Source: Bacteroidota bacterium
GTDB taxonomy: Bacteria; Bacteroidota; Bacteroidia; Flavobacteriales; Weeksellaceae
Assembly: GCA_023386965.1 (NCBI GenBank)
Contig: JAEWIR010000020.1
Span: 1-20,499 of the forward strand
Length of the DNA stretch: 20,499 nt
Direction of reading: 5' to 3'
Below the pieces are notes generated by a model that searched no databases, had not been told where the DNA came from, and worked only from the letters and a program-made list of their open reading frames with translations. Made by a program: the position numbers and the translations under genes. Below are positions 1 to 7,834 of this stretch, piece after piece. Position 1 is the first letter of the stretch; each line of letters begins with the position of its first letter.

Positions 1-383
1 AGAGGATAGAAGTTAGAAGCTAGAAGTTAGATGGGAGAGGTTAGATATCAGATTAGGCGAAAGAAATCTGTGCAGCTTACAGCCTATTGCTTACAGCTTA
101 CAGCTTGCAGCTGATGGCTGACTGCTGGCTGCAGACTGCTTGCCCCCGTATAGTTAGAAGTTAGAAGTTAGATGGGAGAAGCTAGAAGTTACTGCTTACA
201 GCTTACAGCCTATTGGTTACAGCTTACAGCTAACAGCTGATGGCTGATAGCTGACTGCTGACACCAGTATAGCTAGAAGTTAGAAGTTAGATGGGAGAAG
301 CTAAAAGTTACTGCTTACGGCCTACAGCCTATTGCTTACAGCCAAAAGCTGATGGCTGACTGCTGATAGCTGACGGCTGACAA
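1..383. repeat. Three composite modules of degenerate 7-bp repeats
   Basis: The stretch reads almost without interruption as 7-mers. Module 1 has AGTTAGA-type heptads at 4-52 and CTTACAG/CTGACTG-type heptads at 76-138. Module 2 has AGTTAGA, AGTTAGA, AGTTAGA, TGGGAGA, AGCTAGA at 152-186 and CTTACAG/CCTATTG/CTGATGG-type heptads at 195-257. Module 3 repeats the pattern at 271-305 and 314-383. The shared segment with GATGGGAGA recurs at 30, 171 and 290, so the higher-order periods are 141 and 119 bp. Most heptads fit AGYTNAN in one phase, which suggests a common ancestor. No coding frame is supported, because a 7-bp period cycles through all three frames. Function unknown. Confidence 0.9.
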
Positions 384-401
384 GCATAGCGCAGAAACCA
401 A

Positions 402-448
402 TCACCAGTCACCAGTCACCATTCACCACTCACCATTCACCACTCACC
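402..448. repeat. Tandem TCACCAN heptad array
   Basis: Six full copies and one partial copy of the 7-mer TCACCA(G/T/C) stand head to tail: TCACCAG twice, then TCACCAT and TCACCAC alternating. This is a third heptad family directly after the AGTTAGA/CTTACAG modules. From 449 to 614 the sequence is AT-richer, with only decayed heptads near 470-505, and no gene, clear terminator or promoter is visible before the stop codon of the Omp85 gene at 615. Confidence 0.9.
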
Positions 449-614
449 AAAATTCAATTAACCACCACTTCAAAGCCTAAAGCTTATCACCTATTGCTTT
501 TAGCATTATTTCCCGTCCATGCCCTCTGGTGAGAGCTGGGTATATAAATCCATAAACTATAAGCCTCGAATCATTCTATAGGTACCAGATCTTACAATTG
601 CTCATTCTCTAGTC

Positions 615-2219
615 CTAAAACCGGGTTAAAATCCCCCAGTGAATCTTGGTATCCCCAAACTTAATTTCAGTACCGAATTCATTTCCGTTGGAGATTTGGA
701 AACTCATGAGCCCAATGGGCAGAAAAAAGTTAAATCCGACGCCAAAACTGTAGAGTTGTGGCTTCAGGTCAGCCAATTTGTTGTAAAGCTGTCCGTATTG
801 CAAAAACACGTCGAAGAAAGCCTGATTATTTACAAGATAACGGTATTCCGCAGCCCCATAATAGTAGAAATCGGCGTACAGCGCCTCCTCATTAAAGCCC
901 CTTAGGGAGTTCCAGCCACCGAAACGGAGCAGTTCATTGGTGGTGAATTCGTTCTTTGAATTCAGCATGGCAGATTCCCCTTTTAAATTCAGATAATTGT
1001 TGCCGCGGAGGTGGAGGTTATGCTCGGCTGCCAGAAGATAGCGCATTTGTACCGCATCAAGGTCCGTTGCCGAATAATTGGTAAAAAGCGCATCAGCTTC
1101 GGCACGTACGCGGGTTTTGTGCAGGAAAAGTTCAATTTCGGTAGGTGCCGTATAGTCGTACCAGAGTCCCGCGCCCTTCCGGGTGTAGTCGGTGCCCTGT
1201 GTATATAATGAATCCAGCACGGTAGAGGTTTCAAAGGTGCCGCGAAGCCCCAGCCTTTGGCGGCTGGACAGGTTATAGTATATCGCCGGCAACACCTTTA
1301 CATTGGCAAAGGTAGAATCCTGCCGGAAGATATTCATGTTGACACCGGCACCTATATTCGACTGGAACAGATAGGGAATATCGGTTTTCAGGTCAAAGGT
1401 TTGACCTTTGTCGGGGTTTCGCTGCCAGTACAGTGAGATACTTTCGAAGCCATTGAAAACGTTCCTGAAGTTTAGGTTCAGCGTGCCGTTGAAGGTGAAT
1501 TTCTCCTCCCTGTCATTTCCAAGACCCAGCATACCGTCAAAGGAATTTACTTTTTTCTTTTGCAGAAACAGATAAATATTGGTGGAATCCTGGGTGAAAA
1601 GGGTCTGTGGAGGCCTTTCCAATGTTACGAAAGGGTGGTTTTGCAGACTTCGGTTGATGGCCAGCAGATTATTTTCGTCGTATCTCCGCGATCGGAATTC
1701 TTTTTCCAGATTTTTGACAAAACGCTTGGGTACTTTATCGTATCCCTTCATTACGAAACCGTCTATCTTTCTCTGTCGGTTCCGGTTTACAGACAGCTCC
1801 ACCTGCGGAATTGCGTTTTTCATGCCCAGGTATTTCGTTTTTACACGGCTGAAGGAGAAACCCAGGTCCACATATTTTTGGTTGATGCTCTGCCGAACTG
1901 AATCCAGGTTTTTGGTGTAGAAAGTCCCTGATGTTTTTAGGTCAGCGGCCACGCTGTCGGAGAGTTTTATATTTGCACTGTTATAATTTGGCCCTTTGTC
2001 GTAGTAAATTTTGGTATGTATACCTTCATCCTTTACACTCTTCACTTCAGTGAAAAAGTGATTGTTTCCGGCAAGTGAGTCCAGGAATTTGGTGGCCGAA
2101 AGGGAATCTTTTACTATTTTCCTTTCATTGGTGTTCACATCAATAAGCCAGAATTCCTTTTGCTGTGCATAGCTAAACACACAGAAGAGAAAAAATGATA
2201 TTTGAAGCAGTCGGCTCAC
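615..2219 (-). CDS. Omp85/BamA-TamA family outer-membrane protein
   Basis: Probable outer-membrane beta-barrel of the Omp85 superfamily (surface antigen D15), which inserts or translocates proteins or lipids at the outer membrane. A signal peptide covers residues 1-18 (cut at SYA-QQ). Two POTRA-like alpha/beta segments cover roughly residues 70-225. The barrel covers roughly 226-534, with the lid-loop motif LRGF at 439-442 and a C-terminal phenylalanine, typical of barrel proteins recognised by BAM. At 534 residues it is short beside true BamA (five POTRAs), so it is more like the compact TamA-like or patatin-associated proteins; its substrate cannot be told. The start codon is GTG: the only nearby upstream in-frame ATG (2258) is closed by a TAA nine codons later. 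It lies 64 bp after the SDR gene and may be the last gene of that operon. Confidence 0.85.
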   Translation of the reverse strand: MSRLLQISFFLFCVFSYAQQKEFWLIDVNTNERKIVKDSLSATKFLDSLAGNNHFFTEVKSVKDEGIHTKIYYDKGPNYNSANIKLSDSVAADLKTSGTFYTKNLDSVRQSINQKYVDLGFSFSRVKTKYLGMKNAIPQVELSVNRNRQRKIDGFVMKGYDKVPKRFVKNLEKEFRSRRYDENNLLAINRSLQNHPFVTLERPPQTLFTQDSTNIYLFLQKKKVNSFDGMLGLGNDREEKFTFNGTLNLNFRNVFNGFESISLYWQRNPDKGQTFDLKTDIPYLFQSNIGAGVNMNIFRQDSTFANVKVLPAIYYNLSSRQRLGLRGTFETSTVLDSLYTQGTDYTRKGAGLWYDYTAPTEIELFLHKTRVRAEADALFTNYSATDLDAVQMRYLLAAEHNLHLRGNNYLNLKGESAMLNSKNEFTTNELLRFGGWNSLRGFNEEALYADFYYYGAAEYRYLVNNQAFFDVFLQYGQLYNKLADLKPQLYSFGVGFNFFLPIGLMSFQISNGNEFGTEIKFGDTKIHWGILTRF

Positions 2220-2283
2220 GGTGGCAGCTTAGGAAAAACGGATATTTTCCGGTTTCATTGTGCTGAATCAAATTGGTAAACCA

Positions 2284-3084
2284 TCAGTCCAGCTTATTGT
2301 ACTTTTTCATCAGCCTTTCATAGAGGTTTTGGGGTAAAATCCATTTCAAAGGCACACCCACCTTCTGGCCGAATTTCCCAAAATAGTAATGTGCTTTCCA
2401 ATTCCTCCTGGAGATCAGCTTCTCCATATATACCGCTACATCCAAAGGTTCAGTACCGTCGTCGACATGAGAATTCATAAGCTCATGAACTTTGGCAAAT
2501 GTGGTCCGGTAGGGATCGGAAACAGTAGTTTTGACGCGGTTTTCGGCGATTTTAGTCTTGATATCGCCCAGGTGAAGTGAGCAAACCTGGATCTCCCAGG
2601 GAGAAACCTCATATCTGATGGCTTCTGTAACCTTATCCAGCGCAGATTTCGAAGCTGAATAGAAGCCGCGGAAGGGTAGTCCCATTTCACTGCCAATGCT
2701 GGAAATGTTAATGATCTGTCCACTTTTCTGAGTGCGCATGGCAGGCAGTACCGCCGACATTAACTGAACAGCACCCACCAGATTAAGGTTAAACAGTTTC
2801 CAGATATCGTCTTTTGTGGAATCTTCTACAGCGCCCACCATTCCCATTCCGGCATTATTAATCAGAAGATCAATGTTTTCACTTTCCTCTGTAATTTTTC
2901 TGATGGCTGCCTGGACCTGGATATCATCCGTGATGTCTGTAGGAATCGTGGTGAAGTAGGGGGACTCCGCGGTCTTGCGGCTCAGTCCGTATACTTTATG
3001 GCCTTTTTTACCGAAATATTCGGCCAGAGTGAAACCTATACCACCGGAAGTACCCGTTATGATTATAGTTCTATTGCTTTTCAT
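2284..3084 (-). CDS. SDR family NAD(P)-dependent oxidoreductase
   Basis: Classical short-chain dehydrogenase/reductase, a cytosolic oxidoreductase of unknown substrate. From the ATG at 3084 it is 266 residues: the cofactor loop TGTSGGIG is at 10-17, NNAG at 76-79, Ser129 in NISS, and the catalytic YxxxK pair is Tyr142/Lys146. A longer reading from 3168 is rejected because it would add 28 residues lying inside aroA and before the Rossmann strand, where this family normally starts at once. With the chosen start the gene overlaps the 3' end of aroA by 14 bp, which suggests coupled translation. The C-terminal part (LISRRNWKAHYYFGKFGQK) resembles the substrate-side region of SDRs acting on lipids or retinol-like compounds, but that is weak. 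Confidence 0.9.
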   Translation of the reverse strand: MKSNRTIIITGTSGGIGFTLAEYFGKKGHKVYGLSRKTAESPYFTTIPTDITDDIQVQAAIRKITEESENIDLLINNAGMGMVGAVEDSTKDDIWKLFNLNLVGAVQLMSAVLPAMRTQKSGQIINISSIGSEMGLPFRGFYSASKSALDKVTEAIRYEVSPWEIQVCSLHLGDIKTKIAENRVKTTVSDPYRTTFAKVHELMNSHVDDGTEPLDVAVYMEKLISRRNWKAHYYFGKFGQKVGVPLKWILPQNLYERLMKKYNKLD

Positions 3085-4321
3085 TAAGATTAGTTTGTGG
3101 AGTGAGGCAGAGTGCCAAATCTGACCAAAAGTTAGGATAGGATTTTTCAACCACCTGGTCATTTTCAATGTTTAGTTCCTGCAGGAGGCAAATGGGTGCA
3201 AAACTCATGGCCATGCGGTGGTCATTGTACGTTTTTATGCTGATATTTGTTGCAGGCTCTGTGAAATGGGTGCTCCGGATCGCCGATTCAGTCGTTTCAG
3301 TAAGGCAGCCTATTTTGAAGAGCTCATTTTGGAGTGCCGAAAGCCGGTCTGTTTCTTTAATTTTTAAAGTTTCCAGCCCGGTAATATGAAACGGAATTTT
3401 CAAGGCTGCAGCGGTTACACAAAGCGTTTGTGCAATATCCGGACAGGCATTCATGTTCAGATCTATCCCATCCGGAAATTTAAAATTTGTATCAGGCAAA
3501 AGCGAAATTTTCGCTCCCGCACCTTCCGAAATTGTATTGACGCCAAAATATTCCCAGTAAAGTTCCCGTACCACCGAATCTCCCTGAAGTGAATAGGGCT
3601 TGAAACATTTTAAACTGATGCTGCTTCGTCCGATAGCGGCCAGCGAATAGAAATAGGAAGCCGAACTCCAGTCACTTTCTATGGTGAATGGGACGATCCG
3701 CGAATTTTTTTCCGTCTGAATATTAGGCTTCACAGTTATCATGTTCTCCTCCCAACTGTTTGTAATGCCGATGGTTCGAAGGATTTTAAGCGTCATCTCC
3801 AGATACGGTATTGAAGTTATTTTCCCTTCGAGAATTATGGTAAGTCCGTTTTCAAGTTTAGCTCCAATCAGCATAAGTGAGGTGATAAACTGGCTGGACA
3901 CATTTGCCTGAATCCTTACTTCACCACCGTTTAGTTTGCGGCCTGAAATCTTTAATGGCGGATAGCCTTCGTTTTCCAGGAAGTCGATCTGTGCGCCCAA
4001 TTGCCTTAAAGCATCCACCAGAGGTTTAATGGGGCGCTCTTTCATCCTTTCCGAACCCGTAAGTACCGTTGTCCTGCCTTCCTGAATGGCAAAGTAGGAA
4101 GTGAGGAACCGCATTGCTGTGCCCGCGTGACGGACATCTACGGTATCTGAACTGTTATGCAGCGCAGCCAGAAGCAGGCGCGTATCCTGAGAATATGAAA
4201 GATTTTCAATTTTTATATTATTGAACAGCGCATGCAGAATCAGTAAACGGTTCGATATGCTTTTCGAACCGCTGATTTCTATGATCTTGTTACTTATAAG
4301 TGTAGATTTTTTGAGGATCAT
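3071..4321 (-). CDS. aroA: 3-phosphoshikimate 1-carboxyvinyltransferase (EPSP synthase)
   Basis: Transfers enolpyruvate from PEP to shikimate-3-phosphate, the sixth step of the shikimate pathway to chorismate; cytosolic. Visible family motifs are GSKSISNR (residues 18-25, active-site Lys20 and Arg25), AGTAMRF (66-72), LTGSERMKERPI (87-98, with the PEP-site arginines), SSQF (142-145), CPDIAQT with Asp295, KETDR (322-326), NDHRM (366-370) and VEKSYPNFW near the end. The length of 416 residues is slightly below the usual 425-440 but both halves are complete. The ATG overlaps the TGA of the preceding WG-repeat gene (4318-4321), and the 3' end overlaps the SDR gene. No other shikimate gene is in the window, so aroA sits in a mixed operon. 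Confidence 0.96.
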   Translation of the reverse strand: MILKKSTLISNKIIEISGSKSISNRLLILHALFNNIKIENLSYSQDTRLLLAALHNSSDTVDVRHAGTAMRFLTSYFAIQEGRTTVLTGSERMKERPIKPLVDALRQLGAQIDFLENEGYPPLKISGRKLNGGEVRIQANVSSQFITSLMLIGAKLENGLTIILEGKITSIPYLEMTLKILRTIGITNSWEENMITVKPNIQTEKNSRIVPFTIESDWSSASYFYSLAAIGRSSISLKCFKPYSLQGDSVVRELYWEYFGVNTISEGAGAKISLLPDTNFKFPDGIDLNMNACPDIAQTLCVTAAALKIPFHITGLETLKIKETDRLSALQNELFKIGCLTETTESAIRSTHFTEPATNISIKTYNDHRMAMSFAPICLLQELNIENDQVVEKSYPNFWSDLALCLTPQTNLNEKQ

Positions 4322-5553
4322 TTGCTGTAATATACTTTACCTTCCTGATTGGCATATGCGAAGAATTTACCGTCCTCATCAAAAAGCTGTATCAGCTGGA
4401 ATCCTTCTCTTCCGAAATCTTTCTTTGCAAAATGTGGGAACTTTACAAATTTACCGGGGAAGGTTTTTTGTTTGTTATGCTCTGTTTCAATGATTCGGTA
4501 CTGCCCGTCCACGCGAACAACATAAGTGCTGCAAAAAACACATTTTCCTTCGTCCAGGATAATTTCATCATATGACGGAGGTAGAATCCAGTTTTTTGTT
4601 TGGTTACCAAAATAGCCCCATTTACCGTTAACTCTCACCAAATTTGCATATTCCGGACTAAGCTTATGGTTGGTCAGGGTCATCGTCTGGTCCGTATAAG
4701 GTTCGGTATACCGCTTATTCAGTTCAACCATTTTGATCTCCATTGCACTATTATCACTTTTCTCCTGGGGTTTTTTTGGGGAAGATTTAATGCCTTCCTG
4801 CGCATAAGCATGCGGTGGGGGCGGAGGTGAATAGGAGCTGTAGCTTTCGGATACTGATCTTCCGAAGCCTGAGGAGGGAGAAACAGGCTCTGAATTATGC
4901 GTTTTTATCCTGCCGTTTTCAAAGGTTATAGTGAGCTGATTCAAGGTTGTTTCTCTGGCCAAAACATATTTTACGTTGAAGCTCGCAGGGAACCGGTCGT
5001 AATCCGTATCCACATCAACGGCATTCTCAAAAAAGGTCCTGGTTACCTTCATGGTTTTCTTATTAAGCAAAAGCAAACTGTATTTACCGTTCAGATCATT
5101 GGTTAGGATTAAAATTTCATCCTTCAGTGCGGGCTTTTTCTCATCTTCAATAAAATTCACAAAACGGTAAGACTGCCCGAAGACTTTTTTACCGCTTAAG
5201 GTATACACATCTGTGATGCTGTTTCGGGATTCATCTGCACCGAAATCCCTTGTGTTTTTCAATTTTACCGCAGTTATGAATGAAGAATCCAAATTGAAGT
5301 AATTGTAATCTGTATCACTTAGCCTGATCTTGTTATCAGTAATGTAAGTGGTTTTAAAACCGTTCGCACTTCTTTTTGTGGCGGTAAATTCCCCGGGAAC
5401 ATGTACGTCAATCACATCAAAAGTTGCCGGAATAAGCAATTTCCCGTTTTCGTCCGCGATGCCGAACCTGTCGCCTATCCTATAGGGAACTGTGACCTGC
5501 GCCCATGAAACACCGAATAGAACTATAAAGAAAGCTGTTAGAAATTTGTGCAT
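4318..5553 (-). CDS. Secreted WG-repeat-containing protein
   Basis: Function unknown. A signal peptide covers residues 1-19 (VSWAQ), so the product is exported. Two WG-type beta repeats are recognisable: one at about 23-50 (RFGIADENGKLLIPATFD) and one at about 308-332 (GKWGYFGNQ followed by ILPPSYDEI). A proline/serine-rich, low-complexity linker with a PPPPP run lies at about 237-270 between the two halves. The ATG at 5553 directly abuts the TAA of the upstream pyrophosphohydrolase gene, and the TGA overlaps the aroA ATG, so it is embedded in the operon. WG repeats occur widely in Bacteroidota surface or periplasmic proteins; no partner or ligand can be deduced. Confidence 0.85.
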   Translation of the reverse strand: MHKFLTAFFIVLFGVSWAQVTVPYRIGDRFGIADENGKLLIPATFDVIDVHVPGEFTATKRSANGFKTTYITDNKIRLSDTDYNYFNLDSSFITAVKLKNTRDFGADESRNSITDVYTLSGKKVFGQSYRFVNFIEDEKKPALKDEILILTNDLNGKYSLLLLNKKTMKVTRTFFENAVDVDTDYDRFPASFNVKYVLARETTLNQLTITFENGRIKTHNSEPVSPSSGFGRSVSESYSSYSPPPPPHAYAQEGIKSSPKKPQEKSDNSAMEIKMVELNKRYTEPYTDQTMTLTNHKLSPEYANLVRVNGKWGYFGNQTKNWILPPSYDEIILDEGKCVFCSTYVVRVDGQYRIIETEHNKQKTFPGKFVKFPHFAKKDFGREGFQLIQLFDEDGKFFAYANQEGKVYYSK

Positions 5554-5889
5554 TTAAGGTTTTAATTTTTCATTGTTATGATGACGGGTGGCGTCCCGCT
5601 CGGTTTTCAGCTTCATCTTTTTGTCGAAAGCAGCCTGTAAATCAGTTCCTGTCTGATTGGCCAGGCACAAAGTAACAAATAATACGTCCGCCAACTCTTC
5701 GCCCAGATCTTTACCTTTGTCGGACTCTTTCTCACTCTGTTCGCCGTATCTTCTGGCAATGACCCTCGCTACTTCACCCACCTCTTCGGTAAGCATGGCC
5801 ATATTGGTAAGTTCGTTGAAATAGCGGACACCCACAGTTTTAATCCATGCGTCCACCTGCTTTTGGAGGGCTGTTATTTCCGGTTCCAT
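5554..5889 (-). CDS. MazG-like nucleotide pyrophosphohydrolase
   Basis: Small all-alpha NTP pyrophosphohydrolase that hydrolyses (d)NTPs, often non-canonical ones, to the monophosphate; cytosolic house-cleaning enzyme. The metal-binding motifs are visible: TEEVGEVAR at 34-42 (Glu35, Glu36, Glu39) and GEELADVLF at 63-71 (Glu64, Glu65, Asp68). At 111 residues it is a one-domain form (RS21-C6/YpjD type), not the two-domain MazG of E. coli. The following gene starts directly after its TAA (TAAATG). The upstream lipoprotein gene ends 18 bp before its start, so the two are probably cotranscribed. The exact nucleotide substrate is unknown. Confidence 0.92.
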   Translation of the reverse strand: MEPEITALQKQVDAWIKTVGVRYFNELTNMAMLTEEVGEVARVIARRYGEQSEKESDKGKDLGEELADVLFVTLCLANQTGTDLQAAFDKKMKLKTERDATRHHNNEKLKP

Positions 5890-5907
5890 AGATTTTATGC
5901 TGAGGAA

Positions 5908-7308
5908 TTACTGGTATGCGCCCAGTGTAGGGTTTGATGTACGGGAGATTTTCACGATATCCAGCGGTACGGTTGCGGCAATGGATGCAGCACCTTTACC
6001 TTTGGCGTAAGAGTCTGCTGCTACTCGCAGATTCATTTTCTCAGTATAGTAGTTCACGAATGCCGGATCAGTATTCTTGAACGAATTAATGATTCCCGGA
6101 CTGGCATCAAAGTCAAAGCCTGCACCTGCATCATATTTCAGAAGAGAGTTCCGGACCTGATAATTGAATGTTTGGCCACTTATTGGTTTAAGCTGAAGAG
6201 CATTAGCGCTTTTGGTGTAGAGAATGGAATTCCCGATATTGAGGCTGAGCGGTGCGGTTTCTGTCTGACCGTTGCTGTTTATCCATTCGTTGGTCGCATA
6301 CATCGCCAAGCCGCTTCCCGTGCCGGTAAGTTGCCAGTAATTAGCGAGCGTTGAATGAAGGATATTGTAATTTCCGCCCTTAAAAATTCCGAAATCAGCA
6401 TTCTGGCAGTTGTTCATCACCAGGTTTTCTGCATTTACAGTGGAGTTTACCGCATAGATGCCATATTCATCAAAGGTGTGGATAATTGAGTTTTTTACAG
6501 TCGCAGTAGCTTCACGTAAATCCAGACCGCGAATTCCACCGAACACTCTGGCGTAGTTCATATTCACTGTGGATCCCGGTTCAAACCGCATAGAGTTCCA
6601 GTTTTTTGGGATCGTGTCGTATTTTGGATCGTTCCTGTCGCCGCGGATAATTACCTCATCATTCAGGTCCCCATTGATGTTTACCGTAGCGCCGCCTGCC
6701 ACCTTCATGCCGCTGTTCTTAAAGAAATAGACTTTAGTACCCTGCTCAATATTCAGTGTACTGCCTGAGGCAACAGTAAGGTCACCGTAAATGATCTTAG
6801 CACGGCTGTCATTCCAGGTAATGTTCCCGGAGAGGACATTCGGATTGCTGGGTGTTTCTACAAAAAATTCCGCATCCTGAACTACAGAAAAGAGCGTAAC
6901 ATGCTGCTTTCCGGCAGGGGTGGTGAAGAAGATACGGTCTTCTGCAATTGCCTCGGGCGATGATGCCGTAGGTGCGATCTCTACAAAGATATAGAGGCTG
7001 TCTTTTTTCCGGAGGGGTACATTGCTGAAAGAATATCCGGACTTACCATCCACGTTTATTCTGTATAATGAAGAGGCGCCGCGGCCCAATTCAATATTTG
7101 GGATCATGATGTCCCTGTCTTCTGTATTGTATACCTTTACAGCATAAGATTCGGAACGGACCTGGTGGTACACGGTATCACAAAATACAGTGTCTGCTGA
7201 AAACCGAAGTTCCTGTGTAGGAGCGTCAAAACTAATCTCATCCCTGTTGCAGGACATCATAAGCAGGGCTGCCCAGAAAAACACTGCTGCAATTATTTTT
7301 AATTTCAT
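5908..7308 (-). CDS. Lipoprotein with right-handed parallel beta-helix repeats
   Basis: Predicted exported lipoprotein of unknown function, 466 residues from the ATG at 7308. The signal peptide MKLKIIAAVFFWAALLMMSC ends in a lipobox with Cys20. The first third (about 25-130) looks like an Ig/beta-sandwich module. From about 150 onward, short beta-rich turns with Asn ladders (for example TVNINGDLND, TVNMNYARVF, TVNAENLVMN) indicate a right-handed parallel beta-helix, as in polysaccharide-acting or surface-binding proteins; no catalytic residues are obvious. A longer reading from a TTG at 7362 is rejected because the ATG gives a clean signal peptide and lies just after a promoter-like box. It is the first gene of the minus-strand operon that contains aroA. 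Confidence 0.85.
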   Translation of the reverse strand: MKLKIIAAVFFWAALLMMSCNRDEISFDAPTQELRFSADTVFCDTVYHQVRSESYAVKVYNTEDRDIMIPNIELGRGASSLYRINVDGKSGYSFSNVPLRKKDSLYIFVEIAPTASSPEAIAEDRIFFTTPAGKQHVTLFSVVQDAEFFVETPSNPNVLSGNITWNDSRAKIIYGDLTVASGSTLNIEQGTKVYFFKNSGMKVAGGATVNINGDLNDEVIIRGDRNDPKYDTIPKNWNSMRFEPGSTVNMNYARVFGGIRGLDLREATATVKNSIIHTFDEYGIYAVNSTVNAENLVMNNCQNADFGIFKGGNYNILHSTLANYWQLTGTGSGLAMYATNEWINSNGQTETAPLSLNIGNSILYTKSANALQLKPISGQTFNYQVRNSLLKYDAGAGFDFDASPGIINSFKNTDPAFVNYYTEKMNLRVAADSYAKGKGAASIAATVPLDIVKISRTSNPTLGAYQ

Positions 7309-7326
7309 AGTCTCACTAATAGATTT

Positions 7327-7334
7327 CAAATTTA
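7327..7334 (-). promoter_or_regulatory. -7 box for the lipoprotein/mazG/aroA operon
   Basis: On the minus strand TAAATTTG matches the Bacteroidota -7 consensus TAnnTTTG exactly. It lies 18 bp before the lipoprotein ATG, giving a leader of roughly a dozen bases. A -33 TTTG exists only at a spacing of about 25 bp, which is too long, so the assignment rests on the -7 box. Confidence 0.45.
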
Positions 7335-7379
7335 ACGAAAAAAGCGGAACTTTAAATTGCAAAAAATGAGATGGGTATG

Positions 7380-7409
7380 TTGCAGGTTTAAAAATAATTA
7401 GTATTTTTG
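7380..7409 (+). promoter_or_regulatory. Promoter of rpmE2
   Basis: TTG at 7380-7382 (-33) and TATTTTTG at 7402-7409 (-7, TAnnTTTG) are separated by exactly 19 bp, the spacing expected for the primary sigma factor of Bacteroidota. Transcription would start near 7416, leaving a leader of about 70 bases before the L31 start. Confidence 0.75.
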
Positions 7410-7488
7410 CACTCTAAAATTCAGCAGAGAAAGATCCATTACTTATTTCAACGCTAATTTTTTGTAATTAATTTAAATTTAATAAGTT

Positions 7489-7740
7489 ATGAAAAACGGT
7501 ATCCACCCTGAAAATTATAGACTTGTTGTTTTCAAAGATATGAGTAACGACGAGATGTTTCTAAGTAAGTCTACTGCTGAGACTAAAGACGTTATTGAGT
7601 ATGAAGGTGAGACTTATCCACTGATTAAAATGGAAATCTCTTCAACTTCACACCCTTTCTACACCGGTAAAACCAAACTGGTTGACACAGCAGGACGTGT
7701 AGACAAGTTCATGAACAAGTATAAGAAATTCGCAAAGTAA
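7489..7740 (+). CDS. rpmE2: 50S ribosomal protein L31, type B
   Basis: Large-subunit ribosomal protein at the bridge with the 30S head. The 83 residues match the type B form throughout (MKNGIHPENYRLVVFKDMS..., STSHPFYTGKTK..., GRVDKFMNKYKKF). It lacks the CxxC zinc-binding cysteines of the type A paralogue: there is no cysteine at all, so its function does not depend on zinc. It has its own promoter and a strong terminator, hence is monocistronic. In many bacteria a cysteine-free L31 is a zinc-limitation replacement for the zinc form, but in Bacteroidota it is usually the only copy; no Zur-like box was recognised here. Confidence 0.97.
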   Translation: MKNGIHPENYRLVVFKDMSNDEMFLSKSTAETKDVIEYEGETYPLIKMEISSTSHPFYTGKTKLVDTAGRVDKFMNKYKKFAK

Positions 7741-7764
7741 TTTACGGATCTTAACGATATTAAG

Positions 7765-7794
7765 AGTCTTCCAAATTTTTGGAGGACTTTTTTT
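7765..7794 (+). terminator. Rho-independent terminator of rpmE2
   Basis: The arms AGTCTTCCAAA (7765-7775) and TTTGGAGGACT (7778-7788) pair with one G-U and are followed by a T tract (7788-7794). It lies 24 bp after the L31 stop codon. Confidence 0.9.
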
Positions 7795-7796
7795 AT

Positions 7797-7804
7797 TAAA
7801 TTTG
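7797..7804 (+). promoter_or_regulatory. -7 box of the GlmU-family gene
   Basis: TAAATTTG fits TAnnTTTG exactly and ends 30 bp before the ATG at 7835. It directly follows the rpmE2 terminator, as expected for an independent unit. The nearest TTTG upstream (7778-7781) gives a spacer of only 15 bp and lies inside the terminator, so the -33 element is unsure. Confidence 0.45.
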
Positions 7805-7834
7805 AAGCCCTTTCTCATTAATAAATTCCACTAA

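Noticed and set aside
1..448. Possible CRISPR array or coding repeats
   Set aside because: The units are contiguous 7-mers without unique spacers, and a 7-bp period shifts frame at each copy, so neither a CRISPR array nor a repeat protein fits.
3085..3168. N-terminal extension of the SDR gene to 3168
   Set aside because: The added 28 residues lie out of frame inside aroA and precede the usual immediate Rossmann start; the ATG at 3084 is better.
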